48,148 nucleotides of DNA from a virus. The stretch covers positions 1-48,148 of IMG/VR virus record IMGVR_UViG_3300035034_000210. One strand, written 5' to 3'. Shown piece by piece: positions 1-9,497 of the stretch. Below the pieces are notes generated by a model, which was not told where the DNA came from, made no database searches, and worked only from the letters and a program-made list of their open reading frames with translations. The position numbers were made by a program, and so were the translations under genes. How positions within the stretch are numbered: position 1 is the stretch's first letter; every line of letters begins with the position of its first letter.

Positions 1-3000
1 ACCACCTGAAGCAAGTTCAGCAAAGCTAGGTTGTCCACCTTGTGCAACTCCGCTTAGTCCTGACCAACCAACATCATTTGGGTTTAGCGGATAGTTTTGA
101 GGATTAAGAACTCCTTCAACAACAATGCCGCCTGTGCCCGTATCTGAAGTAATTTCAAGACCTTGTAATAGCAACTGTGCACGATTTAGTAGTTCTCTTT
201 CGCCCAAGTCTCCAGTTAGCGCATTTGATACACTTGGTGCAAGTCTAATCATAAATGCAGTTTGTTTTGTTGTGCTTACTGTAATTCCAGTTTCTGCGTA
301 TGAAAAGATATAGCCTCGATCTTCATCAAAACCGCCGTCTGTAATAAATGCACTACCCCAGTGGCTAATTAACGGAGTAATTGTTTGTGATATTAATATA
401 ACACCTGTTCTAGCAGCGTGTGTTGCTGCGGCGCCTGCAGTATAGCTTCTATTAGATCCTGCTTGAAAATTAATAAACGTTGCATTTCTAATACACCCGG
501 TTAATGTATTTCCACTTCTTCCCGTAAAATTAATAATTTCGTTATCGATATACACAGTCCCGTAAGTTGGAAAGAAACTGCCATCTTCTAGTACGAGTGT
601 TGTTTGACTAGTATCCATTGCACTTGCTAATTTTCCGCTGGGCCCTTCGTTAGTAACTTCGTAACGCACAGGCAAGTTACCTGATCTCATAAACGCTTCA
701 GTGTTTACGTTTGAGTTACGCATTCTGTGTGCAAACACAAAGTTACCATTTGATCCACGAAGCATAAAGTCAATAAAACCAGCACCGTACCAGCTGTATT
801 GAATACCGATCATTTGCATTTTAGCAATGTCAATATCGTATCCACTAGGTCCAGTTCCATCTAATCTATCTAAGTTAAACTCACTTTGCTTAACTTTTTT
901 GTCTACAATTAAGCTAGCCTTTGCGCCAGCAATGTCTACAACGCCGCGCCAGTCTGGAGTAACTGTAATTTCAGTTTGATTGTTAACGTGTGATACAACG
1001 TGTGTCATACCTTTAATAATAATTCTATCGCCTGCTTTTAACTGATCTGTAAATCTAGTATTTGTGCCAGTTACTAAGTTGTTGTCCACTGCTAGTGCAA
1101 TTGTTCCTGCAAGCTGTTGCGTGCCAGTACGCTGATTTACGCTAATATTAGTACCATCAAACTCCCAAAAGATGCCGTTTTGATCGTCAAAAATACCTGA
1201 ACGTACTGTTGCGCCGTGCCACGATACTACACTCATTTGTGAGCCAAATCCTAATAGCGCATTAGTTGATCCAAGTCTGCGCCGTGCGCGAATCTTAAAT
1301 GTACGTTCGTCTACAACTTCTTCTACAGTATAGTCAAATGTCGGAGGTACAGCAGTTTTAGGACCGCTGTTGTATCCCGGAGTTTCGACTCCCAGTAATC
1401 TAACAATGCCGCCTTCTTGTACACCGTGATCGTTATCGTCTGTTACAACAGTAATTAAATCTCCAACTTCTACACCTTCTGCAGTTAAGCTACGTAAGTC
1501 GTAACTTGGTGCAAACAGTGCGCCAGTTGTATACATAATGCCTTTACCTGATTGGTAACGAATATATTTCTTACTTTGACGTATTGCCTGTGCGCCGTGT
1601 TGCGGACCGCCTGTACCTAGTTGTACTCCGCCGTCAAACGGTCTGTGTACGAAGAAACTGTCTGGGCGAGGATAAACATCTCCAATAATATCAGATGTAA
1701 TAGTATCTATCGATCCTGCTGCTCGTGCTTGGAATCGTAATTTATTTATTGCTGGAATATCTGTAGCAATATACGACCCAGCTGTAAGATTATGATTATT
1801 AACACCATCGTCTGAATTTATACTAGTAATAAAGGTACTACCCGGCACTAATCCATGTGCATTAATAAATGTAACTTCGATAGTAGCAAGAGCACTATAT
1901 GTAATAGATTCATCCAGTGCTATCGGACCGGTAGTTGCTTCTGACATAGTTACTGTTGATATTAAATTTACTTCGTCACCGACAGAAGCTTCGATAAAAC
2001 TGTTAGATAAACTAGTAATCCCACCTACTTCTGATATTGTAGTAACTTGCAAGTCTAAATCATTTAATGGCGCTATGCCTCCCAAGCTAGCACCTGGTAT
2101 ACTTAATCTATCGCCTATCGCATAACTATTACCGGCATTATTAACAGCAATGTTAAAATAAGAACCGCTTTGTCTAAGCACATTAATAGTAGCGTCAGTG
2201 CCAATGACTGGCAAGTTTTCGCCTTCAGAATTTAAATATATGCCTGCCGGAACATACCCAGAACCTGATGATGTAACTGTTGTTATTGTTCCACCAGGCA
2301 ACTCGTCAATTGTAGCAACAGTAATAGTTAAATCATTACTTGGCGATTCGCCACCAAATAATGTGCCAGAAACTGTTAATTCTTGTCCTACATTATAACC
2401 AGTGCCCGGAGCATTAACGCTGACTACAAAAATGCCAACAGCGTCTTGACTAATGTCAAAAGTTGCATCGACAGGGGTTCTATTAATGCCTGCTACCGAT
2501 CCTACTGTATCTCCGTTATAAGGCAATCCAGATTCACTATGCGCAATAATGTTTCCTGTTCCGCCCACATTATCAATTGTGATAGTTAAATCATTTGCAG
2601 GCGTTGCTCCGCCAAGAGCAGAGCCTAGCACCGTAATAGTTTCTGTAGGAAGATAATTTATTCCTTCATTTGTAAAGGTAACGTTATAAGAATTACCAAT
2701 TACTTGTACATCAATTATTGCTCCGGCGCCTGAACTAGTGCTTGAAGTAAATGCCACACTAGTAAATGTTTTATCTACCTGAGGCGCGGTGCCTGCAAAG
2801 GTTACTGAGGTAACTGCACCTAGTCCTTGTATTTCTGTAATACGCACAGTAGCATCACTGTTTCCGCCAACAATTGTAACAGTATCAAACTGATCGTAGC
2901 CGCTGCCGGCAGTATTTATAATAACAGAATCAATTACTCCAGCAGTTTGTATAATATCTAATGTTAGTCCTGTACCATTGCCTCCTGTAGTCGCAACATT

Positions 3001-5244
3001 GATAGCATCGCCGTAACCAGTACCTGCAGATTGTAATACTGTACTAATCGGAATGCCTCCAACAGATGATACAGCGTCTACTGAAACATATAAATCTCTT
3101 AATGTACCAGTTTGGCTAGATACTAGTGACGTTCCTGATATAACTATAACATCGCCTAATTTGTAGTCAATGCCACCAGATCCTATTGTAACATCAGTAT
3201 AAGTACCATTTAAAAATTCTACATCAAAATCAGCGCCTATACCCTGTGCGCCTGCAAAGATAGCTTCTTGATTTATTAAATCTATTTCATTATCAAAATG
3301 TGTACCTGCAATAGTTGCTGATGCTATTGAATCTGCACTTCCTACAGATACAACAGTTATAGTTGCATCGTTTGCAGGAGTTGTGCCGCCTAAGTCGGTA
3401 CCTAGAATCTTTATTCTGTCGCCGGCTGCGTATTGTATGCCATCGTTTGATATAGCGTCTATAACATAAGTGAAACTGTTATCAATAGCATACGATATAT
3501 CAAATTTTGCAAGAGAGCCAGAAGGCGCTATATTATCAGGAATTATACCGGTATACTGACGACTATTGCCAATATATGAACTAGTAAAATTACTATTAAA
3601 TGTTAAAGTATTTCCGGTAATGTCTGTAATATATATCGCAGTACCGTCGCCTCTGTCAATTGCTAGATTTTCTACGATACCAGTGGTATTTGCAATTATC
3701 ATCTGATTTTGGCCTGATGCAGTATCAGCGGATGTTTCTGGCGTTAAATAGGTGCCGCCGCCTGAACTTTGATCAATAATTCCTGTTACTTGTGATCCAA
3801 GAGGTATATTTGCATTAGTTAAGGGCGAACCAATTTCTGGTGATGCGCCATCAAATGGGATAATAGTTGAGTTTGAAAGTACACTTAATTGTGCAAACAT
3901 TTCGCCGGCGCTGCCATTACTTGTAACAGTAAATTCAGGTTTTCCAATAGTAGCGCCTGTATAAAATCCTGCTTGTCTTAATTGTGTATACGTTGTAGAT
4001 AACGTAGTCGGATTAACAGTTCCTACTTTTGACTTTGCGTAAAATTCAAAAGTATTTGGTGTAGGAACATTTACAATAACAAAACTGCCTTCTGCTCTTG
4101 CTGCGCCGCCTACACTATCTTCTAATGCTTTAATAGTAATAGGTGTACCAGCAGTAAATCCATGGGCACTTACCGTCGTAACTGTAATTAATGATTGTCC
4201 GATTCCTTCTGTGCCTGCACTTGCGTCAGACACTACACTTACAACTGATGTATCTGTACCAGGAATTTCGTACACACTAGGGTATCCGCGCATAGTTGCA
4301 ATTGCTGCCCACTTAGTAGGCTGTAAGCCATATTCAAAGTCAGCGTCAAGCATAGATACTGGTGGAGCAATGCGCATACGTTCAATAGCATCTGTTCCAA
4401 AGTCAAACGGTCTAGTAGTTACAACACTCTTTCCGTTCTCAATTTGCTCTACAAAAATTTGTATATCATCTGTGCTGCTGTGAGAACTACTATCGTAATT
4501 TAGTTTAACAACAGTTATGCCGTCAGTTGTTTGTAAAAATTTAGGAAAATCAGGGTCAACTGTAACACCGTTTGTAATAATTTCAACAGATCCGCTGGTG
4601 CCTAAATTAGTAAAGTTATACATAACTTCACTTCGTGTACTGTTTGTAATCAACAACAATTCATCGATGCTGTACTTGCCTTGGAATTTGACAGTAGATA
4701 TGCCTGACTGTTCTAAAGTCGGCAGTGAACTAAGTCCGTTAGTTATAACATTAACAGTGATACTTACTAGTAAAGTAATTTTGCTAATTGCAGCAGTTTC
4801 AGCTGTTTTAGTTGCGTCTATTGTTTGTGTTACTTCTGTATTTGACGCAGAATACAATACATTAATTAAAATATAATTTGTAATTAACGTACCAATAAAT
4901 GTGTGAGTTTGTATTTCTGGCTGTCTATCACCGTTAACTTGTGCTACATCTTGATCCCAATAATATTTTACTGTGTTGTAAAGCTTTTCATTGCCGCCGT
5001 ATCTTAGATCGTTTAAATATGCATCAATTATATACCCAACGTCTCTTTCACATTTTGCTTGATTATATGTATATCCTACAAATCCAGCAGCGCCTGCTGA
5101 TACTTGATCTGCAATCCACGCTGTAGATTCTTTTTGTATAAATGCCTTATTAGCATTTAGTAAGCTATAAGCATCTGGATATAAATTCCCAGTTGCTCCA
5201 ATGCCTGGTTTAAATACATAATTTTTTATTTGCGTCTTTGCCAT
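1..5244 (-). CDS. Giant virion structural / fibre-like protein, 3' end outside window
   Basis: The minus frame is open for 1748 codons from ATG 5242-5244 to base 1, with no stop in the window, so the C-terminus is missing. The N-terminus (MAKTQIKNYVFKPG) is followed by a YNQAKCERDVGYIIDAYLND stretch that I recognise from large T4-like cyanophage structural proteins. The middle is built of beta-rich repeats with the pattern GxGYxxGDxxxIxGxxLGGxxPxND (see 2040-3410). The later part is non-repetitive and Gly/Asn/Thr-rich, as in tail or baseplate fibres. It begins 3 bases after the stop of the 293-aa structural gene, so both are probably on one late transcript. I infer a fibre or baseplate-attached role; the exact role is unknown. 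Confidence 0.8.
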   Translation of the reverse strand, partial: MAKTQIKNYVFKPGIGATGNLYPDAYSLLNANKAFIQKESTAWIADQVSAGAAGFVGYTYNQAKCERDVGYIIDAYLNDLRYGGNEKLYNTVKYYWDQDVAQVNGDRQPEIQTHTFIGTLITNYILINVLYSASNTEVTQTIDATKTAETAAISKITLLVSITVNVITNGLSSLPTLEQSGISTVKFQGKYSIDELLLITNSTRSEVMYNFTNLGTSGSVEIITNGVTVDPDFPKFLQTTDGITVVKLNYDSSSHSSTDDIQIFVEQIENGKSVVTTRPFDFGTDAIERMRIAPPVSMLDADFEYGLQPTKWAAIATMRGYPSVYEIPGTDTSVVSVVSDASAGTEGIGQSLITVTTVSAHGFTAGTPITIKALEDSVGGAARAEGSFVIVNVPTPNTFEFYAKSKVGTVNPTTLSTTYTQLRQAGFYTGATIGKPEFTVTSNGSAGEMFAQLSVLSNSTIIPFDGASPEIGSPLTNANIPLGSQVTGIIDQSSGGGTYLTPETSADTASGQNQMIIANTTGIVENLAIDRGDGTAIYITDITGNTLTFNSNFTSSYIGNSRQYTGIIPDNIAPSGSLAKFDISYAIDNSFTYVIDAISNDGIQYAAGDRIKILGTDLGGTTPANDATITVVSVGSADSIASATIAGTHFDNEIDLINQEAIFAGAQGIGADFDVEFLNGTYTDVTIGSGGIDYKLGDVIVISGTSLVSSQTGTLRDLYVSVDAVSSVGGIPISTVLQSAGTGYGDAINVATTGGNGTGLTLDIIQTAGVIDSVIINTAGSGYDQFDTVTIVGGNSDATVRITEIQGLGAVTSVTFAGTAPQVDKTFTSVAFTSSTSSGAGAIIDVQVIGNSYNVTFTNEGINYLPTETITVLGSALGGATPANDLTITIDNVGGTGNIIAHSESGLPYNGDTVGSVAGINRTPVDATFDISQDAVGIFVVSVNAPGTGYNVGQELTVSGTLFGGESPSNDLTITVATIDELPGGTITTVTSSGSGYVPAGIYLNSEGENLPVIGTDATINVLRQSGSYFNIAVNNAGNSYAIGDRLSIPGASLGGIAPLNDLDLQVTTISEVGGITSLSNSFIEASVGDEVNLISTVTMSEATTGPIALDESITYSALATIEVTFINAHGLVPGSTFITSINSDDGVNNHNLTAGSYIATDIPAINKLRFQARAAGSIDTITSDIIGDVYPRPDSFFVHRPFDGGVQLGTGGPQHGAQAIRQSKKYIRYQSGKGIMYTTGALFAPSYDLRSLTAEGVEVGDLITVVTDDNDHGVQEGGIVRLLGVETPGYNSGPKTAVPPTFDYTVEEVVDERTFKIRARRRLGSTNALLGFGSQMSVVSWHGATVRSGIFDDQNGIFWEFDGTNISVNQRTGTQQLAGTIALAVDNNLVTGTNTRFTDQLKAGDRIIIKGMTHVVSHVNNQTEITVTPDWRGVVDIAGAKASLIVDKKVKQSEFNLDRLDGTGPSGYDIDIAKMQMIGIQYSWYGAGFIDFMLRGSNGNFVFAHRMRNSNVNTEAFMRSGNLPVRYEVTNEGPSGKLASAMDTSQTTLVLEDGSFFPTYGTVYIDNEIINFTGRSGNTLTGCIRNATFINFQAGSNRSYTAGAAATHAARTGVILISQTITPLISHWGSAFITDGGFDEDRGYIFSYAETGITVSTTKQTAFMIRLAPSVSNALTGDLGERELLNRAQLLLQGLEITSDTGTGGIVVEGVLNPQNYPLNPNDVGWSGLSGVAQGGQPSFAELASGG
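2040..3410 (-). repeat. Tandem ~87-residue beta repeats inside the giant structural gene
   Basis: At least four clear copies share the pattern I-x-G-x-x-L/F-GG-x-x-P-x-ND-x-x-ITV. They lie near 2050, 2324, 2582 and 3362. The spacings are about 274, 258 and 780 bases, and the last is three times 260, so two degenerate copies probably lie between 2.65 and 3.3 kb (GGNSDATVRITEIQG near 2.85 kb and VVISGTSLVSS near 3.12 kb). Related modules occur in the 1759-aa and 301-aa proteins. Repeats of this kind usually form elongated beta structure in fibres. Confidence 0.65.
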
Positions 5245-5247
5245 TTT

Positions 5248-6129
5248 TTATAATCCAAATGCTATCGATAATGCTAATGCTGTACTATCTACATATTGTC
5301 TATTTGCGATACTAGAGTCTGTAGTAGGTAAATTTGCAACAGTTGCTGATGTAAATGATGCTGTACTCGGAGTAGTTGTTCCGATTGCTGTGTTATTTAT
5401 GGTAGTGTCAACCACCGGAACTGTAGATCCTGTAGATTTTACTATTCCTAATGTACTACCGTCTATTTTTATTACAATCTGATTTACTGCTTCTAATTCT
5501 AAATTTGTGGAAGAACTAATTTTAGTTATATCAATTCCATCAATATTTAATGTTCCGCCTACATATAAGTCGCCGGCTATACCTACGCCGCCTGCTACTG
5601 TAAACGCACCTGTAGTCGAACTAGTTGCAGAAGTTGTTGCATTGACGTCAACTGTACTAAAGACTCCGATTGGGTCAACTATGTTAATGATTCCAAAAAT
5701 AGTTCTGTTGCTATCACCGTAGTATAATAGATTAGGAGTATTAGGAGCAATAGAAAAGTTTAGAGTGCCTGATGATTTTCCTTGGGCAAGACTGCCAGCG
5801 GATCCGTCAGTATGAGACAATCCATCACTATATAAAGTAACTTGATCGTCTTCGTAAATATTAAAATTTAAATTTGGAGTATTTAGAAAAAACGTATAAG
5901 CACTAGACCTAGCAAGAGTTATAGAAGGAGTATCGTTTCCTACTTCTTGAATATTGTATGCTGTAGGATCTGTATCTGAATTTTCCGTTATTGTAAAATC
6001 AACAATTGCACTGCCGGTTGCAATACTAGTAATAATTGAGTTAGCGGTAATATTACCAAAATTATCAACTAGGAATCCAGGACCTTTGAACCCGTATCTT
6101 GATTCGAATGGTGAATTAATTACTGCCAT
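5248..6129 (-). CDS. Virion structural protein with fibre-type C-terminus (293 aa)
   Basis: The N-terminus (MAVINSPFESRYGFKGPGF) and a central GAFTVAGGVGIAGDLYVGG motif match a style seen repeatedly in T4-like cyanophage structural proteins. The C-terminus, ending NRQYVDSTALALSIAFGL, resembles the trimerising ends of many phage fibres (xxxYVDsxalal). There is no signal peptide or membrane segment. The ATG at 6127-6129 follows a purine-rich GGAGACTAATAAAG leader, and an ATAAATA late-promoter-like motif lies about 22 bases upstream. It sits between the giant gene and the 141-aa gene. Its role as a minor structural or fibre-adaptor protein is inferred. Confidence 0.7.
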   Translation of the reverse strand: MAVINSPFESRYGFKGPGFLVDNFGNITANSIITSIATGSAIVDFTITENSDTDPTAYNIQEVGNDTPSITLARSSAYTFFLNTPNLNFNIYEDDQVTLYSDGLSHTDGSAGSLAQGKSSGTLNFSIAPNTPNLLYYGDSNRTIFGIINIVDPIGVFSTVDVNATTSATSSTTGAFTVAGGVGIAGDLYVGGTLNIDGIDITKISSSTNLELEAVNQIVIKIDGSTLGIVKSTGSTVPVVDTTINNTAIGTTTPSTASFTSATVANLPTTDSSIANRQYVDSTALALSIAFGL

Positions 6130-6150
6130 CTTTATTAGTCTCCTACATGT

Positions 6151-6157
6151 TATTTAT
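6151..6157 (-). promoter_or_regulatory. Late-promoter-like ATAAATA upstream of the 293-aa gene
   Basis: On the minus strand the gap reads CTGATAAATAACATG and then a Shine-Dalgarno-like AGGAG, with the start at 6129. This matches the core of the T4 late consensus TATAAATA. It sits in the 40-base gap between two structural genes. Confidence 0.4.
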
Positions 6158-6169
6158 CAGATAACAAAG

Positions 6170-6595
6170 TTAGACCACAAGTGGAGTTTGTGTATAAAAA
6201 TATTGTGCAGTATATATTACTTTTGTGCCGGCGAAATTAGTAGATGGATCTAAATTTGTATCGTTTATAGGATTTAGTATAACGTCTACATAACTATCAT
6301 TAACAGTAGCAGTTACTTCTATTATATCATTTCGTGTGTTGTTTCTTGCATATACAACAACACTAGCACGATCTCTTGATGCTGTGATTAATACTTTGAT
6401 AAGTTCTTTATTATTTGTATCAAAATCTGCACTTATAGTATATTCAACACTAGAAAACTCTCCTACATGCCATCTATCTAAAACAGTGTTAGCATAGACT
6501 TGTTTCCAGGGGCCATTATGACTAGTACCTGCATTATTCCTAAATAATAGTGTATTCTTCAAACCGTTCGCTAGATACTTTTTTAAATTCTGCAT
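6170..6595 (-). CDS. Small conserved-type structural protein, unrecognised (141 aa)
   Basis: The sequence is rich in beta-formers, Asn and Thr and has no catalytic motif that I can see. The N-terminus (MQNLKKYLANGLKNTLLF) is an amphipathic segment, and the body looks like a small beta domain (VVVYARNNTRNDIIEVTATV). The ATG at 6593-6595 is preceded by AGGGG on the minus strand. It lies between the carbamoyltransferase gene and the fibre genes. I infer a minor structural protein from its context only. Confidence 0.55.
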   Translation of the reverse strand: MQNLKKYLANGLKNTLLFRNNAGTSHNGPWKQVYANTVLDRWHVGEFSSVEYTISADFDTNNKELIKVLITASRDRASVVVYARNNTRNDIIEVTATVNDSYVDVILNPINDTNLDPSTNFAGTKVIYTAQYFYTQTPLVV

Positions 6596-6613
6596 AATAA
6601 CCCCTGTTTGTAA

Positions 6614-6620
6614 TATTTAT
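6614..6620 (-). promoter_or_regulatory. Late-promoter-like ATAAATA before the 141-aa gene
   Basis: The minus strand reads AACTAATAAATATTAC across the end of the carbamoyltransferase gene, 19 bases upstream of the 141-aa start. The motif overlaps the upstream stop codon, as several of the other copies in this window do. Confidence 0.35.
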
Positions 6621-8410
6621 TAGTTTTTTACTGTAATTAACTTATTGTATTCGGGCAAATACAAGTATTCAATATCACAATTAACAAGTGTACGAATAGC
6701 ATCGTCCAGTGTTTCAACTAACGGCTCGCCGCCTAGATTAAAACTTGTATTAAAGATAATCGGACAACCTGTTGCATCTTTAAACGCTTTGATGATATCA
6801 TAGTAGTGAGGATTCTGTTCTCTATTAACAGTCTGAATACGGCAAGTTCCGTCAATGTGAATAATAGCAGGAATCTTCTCTTCGATACCAGGCTGACAGT
6901 TTACAGCATACATCATGGTAGGTGAACTAGACATACCTCGTAGATCAAACCATTCGTGTACATCTTCTTCAAGAATTGATCCAGCAAATGGACGGAAGTA
7001 TTCACGATGCTTAACTGAGTTAACAAAGTCTTTACCGTTAGGATCTGTTGGGTCATACATAATACTTCTATTGCCTAACGCTCTGGGCCCGTTTTCTGAA
7101 CGTCCTTGAAATAGTGTAACAATATTTCTATCGGTCATCAATTTAATGATATTGTCTTTTGTTACATCAGTTATTTCTGCGTTATATTTTTTAACAGTTT
7201 CTGCAATTTTCTCTTCGGTATAAGTGTACATCGGACCTAAGTATACATCGTCTGCACGTTTTCTAATAGTAGTATCTCGAGTAACATTATGATAACAAAT
7301 ATACGCTGCGCCCATTGCAGTGCCTGCATCATTACTCACAGGTTCAACATAAATTTCTATACCTTCGTCTTTAAGCACCTTGAGATAATGATAATTAGCA
7401 ACACAGTTAAGTCCATAGCCGCCACTGATTACAACATTTTTACAGTCACTTAATACTACAGCGTGCTTAATTAAATCTACTACTGCTGATTGAGTTTCTG
7501 TTTGTACTGCGTATGCAAGATCTCTTCTATTTTGAAGTAATGTAAGATCTTCACTATTATGGTCATTTAAAAAATTATACATATTAGCATTAATTACTGC
7601 TCCATTAGGGTATCTAGGAACAGTTAAATTTCTGTTAGTTGTCGGAACCGACAAATCATTATTATCTATAATACTTGGAAATTTATCATTGGGAGATCCA
7701 TATGGAAATAATCCCATAGTTTTTCCTGCTTCGATACTGCTCCACCCACAATATTCAGTAACAGCCTCGTAAGACTTAACTAACCCAGCGCGGTCAGTTA
7801 ACAACACATTAAACATTGCCCCAGGCTCCCAATGGCCGCCGTCAAAGTCTGTCATATATGACCCGACTAACATATTTCGAGTGCCTAATGTTTTATGTAG
7901 TGTCTGGATATTATCAGGATAAGAACATTTATATATACTTTCAGTTTCCCACGCAGTTATTTGCTCTCCATCGACCATTAAAGGAAAAAATGTTCCGGCG
8001 CCATCTACAATAACTGCAACAGCTTCTTCAAATCCACTTCTATAAAATGCAAGACCTGCGTGCATTTTGTGATGAAACATTGCCATATCTAATACTTGCG
8101 GATGAGGATCCGGTGAGTAATGTTCTTTAATTAATCCTAGTTTTCTAGCCAATCCAGAATATACATCTTCACCTGAATAATCTAGCTTTCCGGCAGTGTC
8201 TAGTGTAGTAGTGTGTGAAATAGCAAGATAGTCTAATCTATCTGTGTATTCTAATATTTTAAGCATACTAGCAAGGGGGCCGCCATCGTATTTTCGACGA
8301 GTTAGTCGCTCTTCTTCTATGCTAAAAACAATTTCGCCGTCTTTCATTAAGCATACACCTGCGTTGTGTCCTCGTGCAATTCCTGCAATCCATAGCGGTG
8401 CTTTTTTCAT
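6620..8410 (-). CDS. Carbamoyltransferase, NodU/CmcH (TobZ-like) family
   Basis: Enzymes of this family carry a carbamoyl group from carbamoyl phosphate, via an adenylate, to a hydroxyl on a sugar or antibiotic. The N-terminal Kae1-like half shows GIARGHNAGVCLMKDGEIVF and IEEERLTRRKYD, the metal-site FHHKMHAGLAFY (HxxxH), and VDGAGTFFP. A central GGYGLNCVANYHYL and SNDAGTAMGAA follow. The C-terminal YrdC-like part shows GRSENGPRALGNRSI, REYFRPFAGSI and NTSFNLGGEPLVET. At 596 aa it is full length and looks intact. The gene lies directly downstream of a GT9-like gene in a fibre cluster, so I infer modification of a glycan on the virion or host surface. Carbamoyltransferase genes are known in marine T4-like phages; the substrate here is unknown. 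Confidence 0.9.
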   Translation of the reverse strand: MKKAPLWIAGIARGHNAGVCLMKDGEIVFSIEEERLTRRKYDGGPLASMLKILEYTDRLDYLAISHTTTLDTAGKLDYSGEDVYSGLARKLGLIKEHYSPDPHPQVLDMAMFHHKMHAGLAFYRSGFEEAVAVIVDGAGTFFPLMVDGEQITAWETESIYKCSYPDNIQTLHKTLGTRNMLVGSYMTDFDGGHWEPGAMFNVLLTDRAGLVKSYEAVTEYCGWSSIEAGKTMGLFPYGSPNDKFPSIIDNNDLSVPTTNRNLTVPRYPNGAVINANMYNFLNDHNSEDLTLLQNRRDLAYAVQTETQSAVVDLIKHAVVLSDCKNVVISGGYGLNCVANYHYLKVLKDEGIEIYVEPVSNDAGTAMGAAYICYHNVTRDTTIRKRADDVYLGPMYTYTEEKIAETVKKYNAEITDVTKDNIIKLMTDRNIVTLFQGRSENGPRALGNRSIMYDPTDPNGKDFVNSVKHREYFRPFAGSILEEDVHEWFDLRGMSSSPTMMYAVNCQPGIEEKIPAIIHIDGTCRIQTVNREQNPHYYDIIKAFKDATGCPIIFNTSFNLGGEPLVETLDDAIRTLVNCDIEYLYLPEYNKLITVKN

Positions 8411-8465
8411 ATTAATATCCTCTATATTCTTTGTTAAAATTTTCTATTTCTAGACATTTAAATTA

Positions 8466-9416
8466 TTATTTTTTTGCGTTAGTTTTGCTTAATGCTTTGT
8501 TTACAGATTCTACAATTACGTCTTCAATTTTATCATTCATGGCCATCACACCTTCGTTAACTCTGTCTGCATATTCGTCTTGTGTAATTCTTATAGGACT
8601 ATAAATTCTTGCACCTTCCCCCATATCTAAAATATCAAATGATGGTTCATTAGGATAAGACACATTTTCTTTAAATGTACTGCCAACTACAATAGTTGCA
8701 GTTTTATTAAATGCATATGCTAAATGTTGTCCTACACTATCGCAACCTAAAAAATGATCAGAAAGAGTAATTATTGCCGACCAGGTTCTAAGTGAAATTC
8801 CTTGTGGAATAGCAACTGGACTAGTCACTCCGTGTTTTTGAAACTCAATTGCAATTTCTCCCATAAAGATTACAGCATAGTCTTTACTTAATTTTTTTAC
8901 TATATTAACAACATTTTCAGGTTCAAAACTTCTACCGCTAAAATCAGAAATAATTCCGTTATCTTCAAACACACTTCTTCCAAATGGCTGAAAAACTATA
9001 ACTTTATTTTTTTTTGTTTTTTCTTTAACATCGATAATAACTTGCTGAGCCTGTATTAGCTCCTGTTTGCTTAATTTTATAGTTGGTTTAGGAAGTGGTC
9101 TAACACCTTTGTTATTAATCGCAATATCGTAAGCTTCGGTTAAACTTGCTTTTTGATTATAATATTCCCAGACTCTATATGGTTCTGGACTTTCTAATTG
9201 CATATCTTTTAGCTTATCTTCAAAAAGATTTTTATGCCAGACATCATATGCTTTTGCGTGCAATAGTGGATGACCTTTGTAGAAGTCAGTGCCGCCTTCG
9301 CACACAATTATAAAATTGTTTTCAGGATTTTCTTCTGCAAATTTCTCTAGTGCAGGTATTGAACAAACAACGCGGCCTGCGCCGCCATTAATAAAAAATG
9401 CTTTATTTTTAGACAT
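8466..9416 (-). CDS. GT9 / heptosyltransferase-like glycosyltransferase
   Basis: This 316-aa protein has the layout of ADP-heptose:LPS heptosyltransferases (GT9, GT-B fold). The N-terminal Rossmann unit has a Gly-rich turn (FFINGGAGRVVCSIPALEKF) and IIVCEGGTD. The second domain begins with KVIVFQPFGRS and includes VVNIVKKLSKDYAVIFMGE, LSDHFLGCDSVGQHLAYAF and TIVVGS, resembling the donor-binding GxDSGxxHLA region. The start ATG 9414-9416 has only a weak ribosome site (AGGATC). It is transcribed just before the carbamoyltransferase, 55 bases apart, so the two probably act on the same glycan. The donor and acceptor cannot be read from the sequence, and a GT9-like fold with a non-LPS substrate is possible. 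Confidence 0.7.
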   Translation of the reverse strand: MSKNKAFFINGGAGRVVCSIPALEKFAEENPENNFIIVCEGGTDFYKGHPLLHAKAYDVWHKNLFEDKLKDMQLESPEPYRVWEYYNQKASLTEAYDIAINNKGVRPLPKPTIKLSKQELIQAQQVIIDVKEKTKKNKVIVFQPFGRSVFEDNGIISDFSGRSFEPENVVNIVKKLSKDYAVIFMGEIAIEFQKHGVTSPVAIPQGISLRTWSAIITLSDHFLGCDSVGQHLAYAFNKTATIVVGSTFKENVSYPNEPSFDILDMGEGARIYSPIRITQDEYADRVNEGVMAMNDKIEDVIVESVNKALSKTNAKK

Positions 9417-9453
9417 ATTAATTATGATCCTATCAAGGTGTAATACTACTTGA

Positions 9454-9460
9454 TATTTAT
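9454..9460 (-). promoter_or_regulatory. Late-promoter-like ATAAATA before the glycosyltransferase
   Basis: The minus strand reads CCAATAAATATCAAG, 38 bases upstream of the GT9-like start, in an 81-base gap. This suggests the two sugar-modification genes can be transcribed as their own late unit. Confidence 0.4.
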
Positions 9461-9497
9461 TGGACCATAATTAATATAGAGTTAAAAGTGAATAATA

